Positions 34,884 to 44,000 of a stretch of DNA of 64,000 nucleotides are shown here, one piece after another; position 1 is the first letter of the stretch; each line of letters starts with the position of its first letter. The notes under the pieces are model-generated. The model was given only the letters and a program-made list of their open reading frames with translations. It ran no database searches and was not told where the DNA came from. Both the position numbers and the translations under genes were made by a program. Location: positions 682,001 through 746,000 of the forward strand of contig OY762962.1 of assembly GCA_963667195.1 (NCBI GenBank). The letters run 5' to 3'. The stretch comes from UBA7703 sp963667195. GTDB lineage: Bacteria; Bacillota; Clostridia; Christensenellales; CAG-138.

Positions 34884-35134
34884 GCATGATCGTCAGCAAG
34901 AATTAGTAGTATGCAATCTATTTCCTGCACATTATACCTGCATTCAAAATAGAAATTGATAATAGGTTATTATTCGGAAAATAATAAATGATAAACGACA
35001 GCTTTCGGAATGAATGCCTGAATATAACATGGTTTATGTATCCAGAGGTTGCATGAGACAGAACAAAGCGCTGGTGAAGGACCTACAACGAGTTCCGTCC
35101 GCACAGCGCTATACCACTTGTTTGCTTTATATAG

Positions 35135-36091
35135 CTAACGATCTAGCATCAATGATTTCACATCGTCCAGTGTCGGCATTGCGGGGATTGCGCCACGCTT
35201 TTGCACACAGCAAGTCGCAACCGCATTTCCCCAATCGGCGCAGTTTGCGGCTTGCTGCATTGTTAACTGCTCCGGTCGCTTGTTTAACGTTACCATCCTG
35301 TGCAGAAATCCGCCCCAAAACGCATCGCCTGCGCCGGTTGTATCGACAGCAGGATTTCGATATCCAAGAACAATCATCGAGCTACCACCAACGCTGACCA
35401 ATGCGCCCCTTTTGCCAAGCGTAACCGCCACGCAGGATATGCCTCTATCATTGAGTCGTTTTGCCGCCAGCTCCGGTTCCGATTCGCCTGTCAGTAATTC
35501 CGTTTCTTCGTCTGAAAGTTTCATAATGTCGATATACGGTAGCAGCTCACGCATTCGCTCTTTTGCGGTAGCTTCATCTTTCCAGAGCGACGCGCGATAA
35601 TTCGGATCGTAGGAGATCACGGCACCATGCGCCTTTGCGGTGCTGACCGCCGCATGCGTCGCACTCCGCGCAGGTTCGTTCGTGAGCGAAAGTGAACCCA
35701 CATGCAGGATCCCCGTCGATTTGAGTATGGTTTCGTTTACTTCCTCCACGCGAAGCTGCGTATCCGCGCCGGGTTTACGCGCAAAAGAAAAAGTCCTTTC
35801 GCCGTTTGAAGACAGCGCAACGAACGCGAGTGTTGTGAAGAAGTCGTTCGCCATTACGAGCCCAGTTGTGTCGATTCCGGCATTTCCCAGTGTTTCCTTC
35901 AGAAATCTGCCGTGCATATCGTCGCCAACTTTTCCGATAAATGCAGTTTGCTCGCCAAGGCGCGCCATGGCGGCGAGCACATTTGCCACAGCGCCGCCCG
36001 GATTCTGTTCAAACAACCGCATCCCGCTCTGTGAAACGCCGCTCTCCGTGAAATCGATCAACAATTCGCCCAAAGCCACTATATGATACAT
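35135..36091 (-). CDS. Fructokinase (PfkB family)
   Basis: 318 residues. ALGELLIDFTESG and NPGGAVANVLAAMARLG at the N-terminus and DTTGAGDAFWGGFLHRM at the C-terminus match PfkB fructokinases, with the catalytic Asp present. It phosphorylates fructose released by the two GH32 enzymes of the same operon to fructose-6-phosphate. Last gene of the operon, 25 bases after the permease gene. About 250 AT-rich bases with no gene follow before the decayed antitoxin. Confidence 0.9.
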   Translation of the reverse strand: MYHIVALGELLIDFTESGVSQSGMRLFEQNPGGAVANVLAAMARLGEQTAFIGKVGDDMHGRFLKETLGNAGIDTTGLVMANDFFTTLAFVALSSNGERTFSFARKPGADTQLRVEEVNETILKSTGILHVGSLSLTNEPARSATHAAVSTAKAHGAVISYDPNYRASLWKDEATAKERMRELLPYIDIMKLSDEETELLTGESEPELAAKRLNDRGISCVAVTLGKRGALVSVGGSSMIVLGYRNPAVDTTGAGDAFWGGFLHRMVTLNKRPEQLTMQQAANCADWGNAVATCCVQKRGAIPAMPTLDDVKSLMLDR

Positions 36092-36116
36092 AGCTTACCA
36101 GCCTTATCTTTCTTTT

Positions 36117-36962
36117 TTAGGATTTCACTGCGCCGAGCGTCAGCCCCGCGGTCATCTTCTTATTCAGACCGAAGTAAATGATCAACGTGGGCAATGTGGA
36201 AAGGCAGATGGACGCAAACGTCGCGCCCCAGTCCGTCAATCCGCGCGGGCCTATAAAATCCTGCAGCCCGATGGAAATCGTCTTCAGCGCAGTGCTGTTG
36301 ATAAACACAAGGCTGAAGATATAGTCGTTCCAAACCGTGATAAAATTCATTGCAAGTACTGTTAGAATCGTATTGAGTGACAGCGGAAAAATAATACTGA
36401 AAAACACCCGGTACACACCGCACCCGTCGATCACAGCAGCCTCGATGATCTCGTCCGGAATATATCGATAAAAGTTGACAAAGAGCAATATGCTGACCGG
36501 AAGCTGAAACGCTACAAGCGGAAGAATCACGCTCAGGCGCGTATCAATGATGTGCAGCTTCGTAAACATGATGAACAGCGGTATCAACGTGACCGCCTGC
36601 GGGATGGTAAGCCCGACCAGGAAATACCGAAATACGCCCTTGCTTCCCTTGAAGCGCATCTTGCTGATCGCAAACGAAACCATGCTACTCAGCAAGACGA
36701 TGGCAATCAGGGATACGACAGAAACGATGCCGCTGTTTTTGATATAGGTCAAAACGTTGCTGTCCGTAAACACGGTTTTAAAATTTTCGAGAGTCAGCGT
36801 GGACGGTATGCCGAACGGATCGGACGAAAGTTCAATGTTCGGACGAAACGCAGCGGTGACCATCCAGAGGATCGGGAAGGCAGCGGTGACCAAAAAGCAG
36901 ATGATGATCAGCCAATAGAGTCCCTTAGTTGAAACTTGACTCAAACGTTTTACGATATTCAT
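36117..36962 (-). CDS. ABC importer permease, CUT1 family (MalG-like), fructan operon
   Basis: 281 residues, six predicted membrane segments, docking loop IIEAAVIDGCGVYRVFFSIIFP with the EAAxxDG core, and C-terminal KKMTAGLTLGAVKS. It pairs with the permease at 36959-37831, whose stop codon overlaps its start by 4 bases. With the lipoprotein at 37927 it would import sucrose or fructo-oligosaccharides intact. No ATPase gene is present in this operon either. Confidence 0.92.
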   Translation of the reverse strand: MNIVKRLSQVSTKGLYWLIIICFLVTAAFPILWMVTAAFRPNIELSSDPFGIPSTLTLENFKTVFTDSNVLTYIKNSGIVSVVSLIAIVLLSSMVSFAISKMRFKGSKGVFRYFLVGLTIPQAVTLIPLFIMFTKLHIIDTRLSVILPLVAFQLPVSILLFVNFYRYIPDEIIEAAVIDGCGVYRVFFSIIFPLSLNTILTVLAMNFITVWNDYIFSLVFINSTALKTISIGLQDFIGPRGLTDWGATFASICLSTLPTLIIYFGLNKKMTAGLTLGAVKS

Positions 36963-37831
36963 GATCTTTCTTCCTCATCGGCATACCGGCTGATCAATAT
37001 CACGCAAACGCAGCTCAGCGCGGCAATGATCAACGCGATGGCGCTGCCGTAGCCCAGCATCTGGCTCGTGAACGCTTTCTTAAACATATAGGTCGCTAGT
37101 ATTTCGCTCTGGTTGTTGGGGCCGCCTCGCGTCAAACTCATCGGCGCCGCAAACCCGCGAAGCGCGCCGACAAAGCTCAAGATAAACGAAAGCCCGATGA
37201 CGTTTTTGATCTGCGGAATACGGATGCGCAGCAGCAGCTGCAGTTCGGTGGCTCCGTCAATGCGCGCGGCTTCTTCGATATCCCGCGGAATCGATGAAAG
37301 CGCGGCATAAAAGATCAGCATATAGATGCCGATATACTGCCATCCCTCCACGGCGGCAACCGCCGGTAAAACGGTATCGAAGTTGCTCAAAAACGCGATG
37401 GGTTCCACGCCAAACAGCATGCGGATTTTGTTGAACAGCCCAACCGGCTCAATGGAGTAAAACGAGCGGAACAATTGAGCGATCGCAATGACCGTGATGA
37501 CCGACGGGATGTAATATACCGTCTGAATAAAGCCACGTCCCCGCTTAAGGTATAAGAGCAGCACCGCAACGAAAAAACCGCAAAGCAGCTGCATCGACAC
37601 GACCTGAAGAATGTATAGCAGGTTGTTGCGCGCGGCGATTAAAAACACACGATCGTGAAACAGCTTGATGAAATTCTGGAATCCTATAAACGTCGGCTTG
37701 CCGATCCCGTTCCAGTCCAGCAAACTATAATACAGCGATTGCGCCATGGGTACAAACAGAATCAGAGTATAGAGCAGCAAGGCAGGAACGATAAACACTG
37801 CTAGCGCTTTCTTATTGTTCAAAATCCGCAT
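36959..37831 (-). CDS. ABC importer permease, CUT1 family (MalF-like), fructan operon
   Basis: 290 residues, six predicted membrane segments, docking loop IEEAARIDGATELQLLLRIR. The start at 37831 is chosen because GGAGGTTCCA sits directly before it. It follows the solute-binding protein by about 95 bases. Same family as the permease at 28640-29533 but clearly diverged, so the two importers are separate systems. Confidence 0.91.
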   Translation of the reverse strand: MRILNNKKALAVFIVPALLLYTLILFVPMAQSLYYSLLDWNGIGKPTFIGFQNFIKLFHDRVFLIAARNNLLYILQVVSMQLLCGFFVAVLLLYLKRGRGFIQTVYYIPSVITVIAIAQLFRSFYSIEPVGLFNKIRMLFGVEPIAFLSNFDTVLPAVAAVEGWQYIGIYMLIFYAALSSIPRDIEEAARIDGATELQLLLRIRIPQIKNVIGLSFILSFVGALRGFAAPMSLTRGGPNNQSEILATYMFKKAFTSQMLGYGSAIALIIAALSCVCVILISRYADEEERS

Positions 37832-37926
37832 TGGAACCTCCACCGAGAATTCGAGAGCCTGCGCACACGCATTTGTGCGATATGAATCGTACGATTCGTG
37901 AAACGCAGGCTCTCATTTCAGATCAA

Positions 37927-39288
37927 TTAGTTATTTGCCAGAGCATCGTCCACGATTTTTGCGAATTGTTCCGGCGTCATTTCACCCATGCACAGACCCG
38001 GGAGGTTGTCGTCGATGGTGGAGATCACATCCGCGCTCAACACAACGTCCCACGGGCGGCACGCGGTGCTGCCGATCGAATCGATGTCGTCCTTGATTTT
38101 GAGGAACAGCGGATCAAATTCAACACCTTCAGGTACCGCGACTTTTTGCGGCGCGAAATGTTGTCTCGCCAGGTAGACCGAGCTATAGTTCTTCACGATG
38201 AAGGTGAAGAAGTCCTTCAGCGGTCCGTCGAACTTCTCAGGGTTCGCAGTCAGTCCGATGCCACCAAACGCCCAGTATTCGTTGGGCTGGGTCACGGCGC
38301 CATCCATCGTCGGCATATAGAAATAGTCTATGTGCAAATCGGCGGGACGGTTCGCATCGATAAAGTTGTTCAATTCCCAAGTGCCGATGCCATACATCGC
38401 GGCTTTCCCGGACATGAATAGGCTCATCGCTGTGGCGTAATCGGTCGAAGTGAATCCCTGCTGATAGTATTTCCCGATATCAGACATAAACTGCAGCGCC
38501 TGCATGCCGATGCTGTCGCTCATGTGCGTTTCGCCGCTTGCAAGGCCATTGAGAAAATCATTCCCGGCAAGGCGGAACGGAACCATCGCCAGATGACGCA
38601 GCAGCGGCCACCCGTCCATGCCGTCGATCGTAATAGGTGTATATCCCTTCTCGGCAAGCACTTTGCAGGCGTTTAGCATATCGTCAAACGTCTTCGGCTT
38701 TTCCAACCCGCAGGCCGCGAACATATCCGTATTATACCAGATCATCTCCGTTGTGAACTCGAGAGGAATCGTATAGAGGCTTCCGTCCGGCATACGGCAA
38801 TAGTTGATCGAAAGCGGGACATAGCTGTCCAGTTCGCCGATCTCTTCCAGAAACGCCTGCATGTCAAGCAGGAGTCCCGCGTCTGCCAGTTCCTGCGTAA
38901 ACGGAGTGGGGTCGAGGTCATACATGTCAGGAACCTGTCCGCCCGTCAGCATTGTGCGCAGTTTCTGATCGTAAGAGGGTCTGTCCGCCGCGCTCTCAAC
39001 GGTGAACTTGATGTTACCGCCCTGCTCGTTAAACATATCCGCCACAATCTGCAAGGAAACGACGGTCTCGTCGGTCGCAGATTTGGACGAGAAGTAGGTG
39101 ATTTCGGTCGGTTCGCCTTTGTCGGTCGTTGTAGTATCCGTTGCCTCCGCCGCGGGCGCCTCGGTTGCTGCCGCTGTCACAGCAGCAGGTGCTGTACTTG
39201 TTGCGCAAGCGCTAAGCGCGAAAAGCATTGCAAGGATCGCCGCAGACACTTTTAGAAAGCGTCCCGTTCTCTTTTGAAATAGTTCCAT
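37927..39288 (-). CDS. ABC importer solute-binding lipoprotein, fructan operon
   Basis: 453 residues. A basic N-terminus and hydrophobic segment end in the lipobox LSAC (about residues 25-28), followed by an Ala/Thr-rich linker and a type I solute-binding fold (TEITYFSSKSATDETVVSL...). AAAGGAGGAAAGAG lies before the ATG. Context with two GH32 enzymes and a fructokinase points to sucrose or short fructans as ligand. Expressed between the glycosidases and the permeases. Confidence 0.9.
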   Translation of the reverse strand: MELFQKRTGRFLKVSAAILAMLFALSACATSTAPAAVTAAATEAPAAEATDTTTTDKGEPTEITYFSSKSATDETVVSLQIVADMFNEQGGNIKFTVESAADRPSYDQKLRTMLTGGQVPDMYDLDPTPFTQELADAGLLLDMQAFLEEIGELDSYVPLSINYCRMPDGSLYTIPLEFTTEMIWYNTDMFAACGLEKPKTFDDMLNACKVLAEKGYTPITIDGMDGWPLLRHLAMVPFRLAGNDFLNGLASGETHMSDSIGMQALQFMSDIGKYYQQGFTSTDYATAMSLFMSGKAAMYGIGTWELNNFIDANRPADLHIDYFYMPTMDGAVTQPNEYWAFGGIGLTANPEKFDGPLKDFFTFIVKNYSSVYLARQHFAPQKVAVPEGVEFDPLFLKIKDDIDSIGSTACRPWDVVLSADVISTIDDNLPGLCMGEMTPEQFAKIVDDALANN

Positions 39289-39369
39289 TTTTTCTCTTTC
39301 CTCCTTTTTATTATCCGCAATCGGATGTTTCTTTCTTCCTTGTTCGGTTGTGCGGGAATTGTTGGGCCC

Positions 39370-40830
39370 TTACAACACCCGCAAACGGATATTGCGCAAC
39401 GTGATGTTTCCGTCAAACGCGAAGAAGCTCCATCCATCCTGCTTCAAGTCATATGTTCTCGTTGTCATCGCTACGGTGTCGTCCAAATACAGCACGCAGA
39501 TATCCCCGTCGATCACGAGCTTGATGCGGACGCTCTCCAAACGCGTCATTCGATAGGGACGCTCGAGTTCGACGACAAATGGTTTGTCTCCGTCCAGGTA
39601 CCATTGGTTGACTCCAGGCACTCTGCGCGGCCAGAGATCGAACACAACGCGGTTATAGAACGGTTCGATCCGGAAAAAGTAGCCGTCCTCATACTTCGCG
39701 TCCTGCCGGATTCCGATTCCAAAGTTGCGAATCCCAGCTGAGAACGCGATTTCAGCCTCAAGTAAGCATACCTCAGGCAGATTCTTGAACCGCAAAGAGT
39801 CTGCGCCGTATTCCGCCGAGACGACGATTGACCGGCTGTCGGCAAACGATCCATCTATTAATTCGGCGGGTTCCTCATGGTAAAATTTGTTTTCAATACT
39901 CGTTGGCAAACGCACGCCAAGCCGTCCGTCGGGTTGCTGGGTGAGTTGATGCATCACGAGCGTTCCGCCCCACTCCCACATTCCTGCGTCTTGCTCGCCG
40001 CGCTTGGACGGCGTCCAGGCAAAGCACCATCTCTCGCCTCTCGCTTCAGCTGTCTTTGCAGCATAGAATGCGCGTCCGTCAAAGCTGTCTTCCATCGGCG
40101 CGGACCAAGGCCCGAACGGCGACCTGGAGCAGCGGTAATGCGTGACAAAGCGTTCCGTAAAAGTGGAGTAAACGAGATACCACCAGCTGTTCATCTGAAA
40201 CAAATCCGGGCATTCGTGCGTCATATAGGCCCCCGGACTGTAAAAGGGCTCATGGGTTTCCCAGTTCCAAAGGTCTTTTGAGCTGCACAGCGCGATGCAG
40301 CCTCCCGTCTTTAGGGGGGAACCCTTTACCCGCGCGGCAACGAGCATGTAGTAGCAATGATCTTGCTCGTTGAAGTACACAAACGGATCGCGCCAGTCGT
40401 GCGCTTCATAGATGGTTTCGTCAGCGCCAAACGCACTGTCGTAATGCTTATCCCAATGAATCAAATCACTGCTTGTCGCATGCATGACAAACTGGAGTGG
40501 TCTCCCGTCCTTGCTATATCGCGCAAGGCTGACATTTTGCGCCGTGTAAAACAGATGAAAAACACCGTTCTCATCTTTTATGACAGAGCCCGTATAGCAG
40601 CTCTCGTCAATGTCGTCATGGCCGCCTGTTGGCAGCACAACGCCTCGATCATCGATATCCGTACCATCCGATGTAATCAATAAATTCCAAGTCGTTTGGT
40701 ATCCGTAATCGTCCTCATTTTTTCCCTCGCGCTTATCATGAAGGTAGAATAAATAGAATTTGCCGTCATGGTTGAACGGAATCAAGTCTCCGACCCAACC
40801 GTCGTTTGGTTTGTAAAAAATCTCATTCAT
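39370..40830 (-). CDS. GH32-like fructan-active glycosidase, divergent
   Basis: 486 residues. A five-bladed beta-propeller of the GH32/GH68 group is suggested by the spacing of three acidic motifs: GWVGDLIPF with Asp15 at the nucleophile position (normal GH32 has WMNDPNG), HDWRDPFVYF with the RDP transition-state Asp, and THECPDLFQM with the EC acid/base Glu. A C-terminal beta-sandwich follows (about 330-486). No signal peptide, so it acts inside the cell on imported sugar. The altered first motif suggests a different linkage or a fructosyl-transfer reaction. The start at 40830 overlaps the stop of the upstream GH32 gene by 8 bases. Confidence 0.82.
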   Translation of the reverse strand: MNEIFYKPNDGWVGDLIPFNHDGKFYLFYLHDKREGKNEDDYGYQTTWNLLITSDGTDIDDRGVVLPTGGHDDIDESCYTGSVIKDENGVFHLFYTAQNVSLARYSKDGRPLQFVMHATSSDLIHWDKHYDSAFGADETIYEAHDWRDPFVYFNEQDHCYYMLVAARVKGSPLKTGGCIALCSSKDLWNWETHEPFYSPGAYMTHECPDLFQMNSWWYLVYSTFTERFVTHYRCSRSPFGPWSAPMEDSFDGRAFYAAKTAEARGERWCFAWTPSKRGEQDAGMWEWGGTLVMHQLTQQPDGRLGVRLPTSIENKFYHEEPAELIDGSFADSRSIVVSAEYGADSLRFKNLPEVCLLEAEIAFSAGIRNFGIGIRQDAKYEDGYFFRIEPFYNRVVFDLWPRRVPGVNQWYLDGDKPFVVELERPYRMTRLESVRIKLVIDGDICVLYLDDTVAMTTRTYDLKQDGWSFFAFDGNITLRNIRLRVL

Positions 40831-42322
40831 TCTGATTCCATCTCCCCGTTCCGTCCTGTTTGAATTGATGTGCTTCAACCGATATAACAGCTTCGCCCTT
40901 CGCTTCAAACGTAATCTCCTCACCAAGCAGTTTCGGATAAACACGACTGGTCAGGCAGCGCCCCGTTTCTTTGCAGAACACCTCGATTGCGCCGCTGTCC
41001 AAAAAGATCTCCAGCGTAACAATTCTGATTGCTTCATCCGAAAGCGGAGACGCACAGTGGTTTGACGCGCCGGGTATCATCTCTGCACCCGTAACCGGAT
41101 ATCCACCATGTGATCGATCCAACACGATTTGTTTTTTCGCTCTGTCAATCGCAAGTGTGGTTGCTTCCGTTTCTTTTTTGTATATCGATATTGTCAAAGC
41201 ATCGCACCCCGACAAATCTGCGCAGACCCGAAAGAAGAGATTGCTTCCACTCACGCCTGATAAAGACTGTTGCCCTGTGATCCTCACGTCCTTGTGAACA
41301 GTGGCCTCACCCGAGAAACACGCCGGATCGATTGCTGGCTTCTGGCATATACGATCACCAATGCATTCCAGTTCGCGCGGCAGCGTCATGTGCCCCGCCC
41401 AATTATGGCCAAGCTCAGCAGGGGGAATATTCCTCTCCCAGCTCTGCTGCCAGGCGATCATAATTCGCTCCCCGTTTTGCCCACGCGTTGTTTGAGGCGC
41501 ATAGAAATCGGTGCCGTCGTCCAGTTGATCCCACTTCTCAACCAGAAAGATACCCTTTTCCAAATCTAACTTTCCAAGCAGCCAGACCGCGCTGTACTTG
41601 TTCTGCATTTTTTCGCCGTTTGGGCTTGCGCTTACCGTGGATATTAGAATCACATCACGATCACCGAGTTTGAAGTAGTCCGGGCATTCCCAAAGCGTTC
41701 CCAACCCCATCGATTCGCCGGACAACGCAACTGAAACGATTTCCCAACGGATTGCATCCGTTGACTTGAACAAGAGCAGTTTCCCAAACCCCTTCAAATC
41801 TGCTGCTATCGTCAGGCAATAGAACACGCCGTTTTCTTCCCAGATCTTCGGATCGCGAAAATCCTCTTTGCGGCATCCGGCCGGTAATACATCGGGCAAG
41901 ATCACCGGGTTTATAAGACTTTTTTCAAGCGAAGTTTCCCCGCATGCAATACACTGTGCCTGCCTTGTTTGACCGTTTTCATCCGTCGACACGCCGGTAT
42001 ACATCAGTAGCAATTTTCCGTTCTTCTCAATTGCCGTCCCGCTGAATACGCCTTTGTTGTCATATGGCTGGTCGGGCGACAATGCAATCCCCTCATATGC
42101 CCAAGCCGCGAGGTCTTTGCTCGTCGAGTGTCCCCAATACATCAGCGTGTTCGTTACTCCGTATGGGTAATACTGGTAAAAAAGATGATATTGCTGATCA
42201 AATGTGCAAAATCCATTTGGATCGTTGATCCATCCACATGGCGGCAGCATATGGTATTGCGGTCTATATGTAGTATTTACCCTGCATTCTTTCTGTATCA
42301 TCTCGTTTTGTAGTTGTTTCAT
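40823..42322 (-). CDS. GH32 beta-fructosidase (sucrose-6-phosphate hydrolase/invertase type)
   Basis: About 499 residues. Classic GH32 motifs: GWINDPNGF with nucleophile Asp34, FRDPKIWEENGVFYC, and LWECPDYFKL with the acid/base Glu. C-terminal beta-sandwich from about 330. No signal peptide, so it is cytoplasmic and would cut sucrose or fructo-oligosaccharides after import. The ATG at 42322 or a TTG 9 bases upstream could be the start. First gene of the operon. As the sugar comes by ABC transport, the substrate is probably not phosphorylated. Confidence 0.92.
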   Translation of the reverse strand: MKQLQNEMIQKECRVNTTYRPQYHMLPPCGWINDPNGFCTFDQQYHLFYQYYPYGVTNTLMYWGHSTSKDLAAWAYEGIALSPDQPYDNKGVFSGTAIEKNGKLLLMYTGVSTDENGQTRQAQCIACGETSLEKSLINPVILPDVLPAGCRKEDFRDPKIWEENGVFYCLTIAADLKGFGKLLLFKSTDAIRWEIVSVALSGESMGLGTLWECPDYFKLGDRDVILISTVSASPNGEKMQNKYSAVWLLGKLDLEKGIFLVEKWDQLDDGTDFYAPQTTRGQNGERIMIAWQQSWERNIPPAELGHNWAGHMTLPRELECIGDRICQKPAIDPACFSGEATVHKDVRITGQQSLSGVSGSNLFFRVCADLSGCDALTISIYKKETEATTLAIDRAKKQIVLDRSHGGYPVTGAEMIPGASNHCASPLSDEAIRIVTLEIFLDSGAIEVFCKETGRCLTSRVYPKLLGEEITFEAKGEAVISVEAHQFKQDGTGRWNQNE

Positions 42323-42364
42323 TTGCAACAATTTCTCTTCCCGCAGCGCACAGATGCATTTACT

Positions 42365-42409
42365 TGTTTCATACTTAATTATAGATTATTTTCGGAAATA
42401 TGTTTCATA
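42365..42409. promoter_or_regulatory. Repeated TGTTTCATA elements, possible LacI-type operator sites
   Basis: TGTTTCATA occurs at 42365-42373 and 42401-42409, 36 bases apart on the same face of the helix, and TGTTTCAT again at the start of the GH32 gene near 42316. They lie downstream of the operon promoter and close to a TTTCGGAAA near-palindrome. They are candidates for binding by the divergent LacI-family regulator. Confidence 0.35.
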
Positions 42410-42433
42410 ATTGATTTCATTTGCTATAATATA

Positions 42434-42462
42434 TTTATATTCAGTTCGCGTCGATGTGTCAA
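42434..42462 (-). promoter_or_regulatory. Promoter of the fructan operon
   Basis: Minus-strand TTGACA (42457-42462), 17-base spacer, TATAAA (42434-42439). It would give a leader of about 100 bases that contains the TGTTTCATA elements. Confidence 0.6.
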
Positions 42463-42551
42463 TAGGCCCGGAGTGAAAGTTGCGTTTTGGTGCATTTGCA
42501 CCAACCGGCAGCAACGACATAGAATCAATGTGTTTTGCGAGGATTAAATTC

Positions 42552-43580
42552 ATGGCGAAAAAATCAGTTACAATAAACGATATCGCGTCTGCGCTCGGGC
42601 TCTCGAGAAACACGGTTTCGCGCGTGATCAATAACACCGGGGCTGCTTCCGATAGAACTCGCCAGCGGGTTTTGGACGCGGCGCGCTCAATGGGCTACGG
42701 CGTCAAGCCGGCGCTAAAAGAACGTGATTCAAAAGATGAAAAGAGTGGCAGAAATATTTCTTTTGTCACGCGGCTTGACGCAAGCACCTCATACTTCTTT
42801 TCTTCCATATTTCGCTCCATGGATGCCTATCTCGCAGAAAATGACTGCACACTTTCTTTGGTGGTGGTCAGGCCAAATGATATGCACAAGAAAACGCTTT
42901 CCGCCGCGATCCGGCAAAGCGACGGAATCGTTTGCGCGGATATCTTTTCGGAAGGTTATTTGATGGCGTTGTTTTCCATCTCCGTGCCCATCGTCATGAT
43001 CGATTCCAATTGGGACCTGTTTAAAGGCTCCGTACCGCACACAGCAGTTATGATGGAAAACGACAGAAACGTTGAAATCCTCACAGGTGAGCTGTTGGAC
43101 CGCGGACATGTAAACGTCGCTTTCATCGGCGACCCGAAGTATTGCCGCGGTTTCTATGAACGATATCGCGGCTACCTGGCCGCGCATACGACGAGAAACA
43201 AGCTCCCCAACCCGGAGCTGAATGTGTTTTTGGATTCAAGCACAAACGACCTTATGTTTTTAAGAAATGCATTAAACCAATTAAAAAACAAACCGACAGC
43301 GTTTGTTTGCGTCAATGATTTTGCGGCGCTGTCCATTATGAAGGTTTTAATAGACGATGGAGTAAAGATTCCTGAAGATGTAGAGATCGTTGGCTTTGAC
43401 GATATCCCCCAGTGGCAGGTATTTACCCCCGAATTGACGACGGTCCACACATTTACGGATGAGTTGGGCAGAACCGCCGCGAAAGCCATGCTGGCTAGGT
43501 TGAACGATCCAGCAATGCCGACGCAAGCGATCTATATTCCAACACAAATAAAATACAGAGATACAACCAGAACAAAGTGA
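42552..43580 (+). CDS. LacI-family transcriptional regulator of the fructan operon
   Basis: 342 residues. The helix-turn-helix VTINDIASALGLSRNTVSRV followed by the hinge helix (RQRVLDAARSMGY) is typical. The periplasmic-binding-like sensor domain spans about 60-340 and ends in VGFDDIPQWQVFTPELTTVH. The start at 42552 begins right before the helix-turn-helix with GCGAGGATT upstream; the frame extends 24 codons earlier without a good site. Divergent from the fructan operon with about 220 bases between, so it probably represses that operon until a fructose-derived sugar binds. Confidence 0.92.
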   Translation: MAKKSVTINDIASALGLSRNTVSRVINNTGAASDRTRQRVLDAARSMGYGVKPALKERDSKDEKSGRNISFVTRLDASTSYFFSSIFRSMDAYLAENDCTLSLVVVRPNDMHKKTLSAAIRQSDGIVCADIFSEGYLMALFSISVPIVMIDSNWDLFKGSVPHTAVMMENDRNVEILTGELLDRGHVNVAFIGDPKYCRGFYERYRGYLAAHTTRNKLPNPELNVFLDSSTNDLMFLRNALNQLKNKPTAFVCVNDFAALSIMKVLIDDGVKIPEDVEIVGFDDIPQWQVFTPELTTVHTFTDELGRTAAKAMLARLNDPAMPTQAIYIPTQIKYRDTTRTK

Positions 43581-43959
43581 CAAGCTTTGTTGCAAATCAT
43601 TACACGGAGTTTGCTTTTCCTGCAGCTGAATGCAAAACCGAATCCCAATTTCATTTTTAACGTAAAAAATGTGAAAATGAAACATGCCACCTGATTTTTT
43701 ATGATGTTTATTACCTTCAATTATGGCTTGTAATCATTAAAGAATGGCGATTATTTACGCTTAACATCGCATAATTATAATAATATTTCGCATAGAAACG
43801 TGCTCATAACCCAGAGGTCGTTGGTATTGCCATAGGCTGTACATTTCTAATCTAAAAAACAGTCATCACCAAGTGATAAAATGTCTCCTATTACGTTCTT
43901 CAAAAGCTGCTCTGGCTGCTTTTTGAATGCGCTAATAACACCCTCACTTCCGTAACAGT
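43581..43959. other. 380-base AT-rich intergenic stretch, no gene seen
   Basis: Between the LacI-family gene and palindrome site 3. No frame with start, ribosome binding site and recognisable content on either strand. It presumably holds the promoter of the pentapeptide-repeat gene, but I see no convincing -35 box. Confidence 0.5.
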
Positions 43960-43977
43960 AGATAATATTCAATTATC
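43960..43977 (+). promoter_or_regulatory. Shared palindromic operator upstream of the pentapeptide-repeat gene (site 3)
   Basis: AGATAATATTCAATTATC: arms GATAAT/ATTATC around 5 bases, ending 23 bases before the ATG. Identical over 18 bases to the minus-strand site at 47739-47756 and identical at 15 of 18 positions to the sites at 16131 and 19003. Confidence 0.75.
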
Positions 43978-44000
43978 TGCTGAAGGTGTAAGGGATTCAT

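Noticed and set aside
35014..35397. 127-codon plus-strand frame overlapping the fructokinase gene
   Set aside because: Mostly antisense to the conserved fructokinase C-terminus and without family features.
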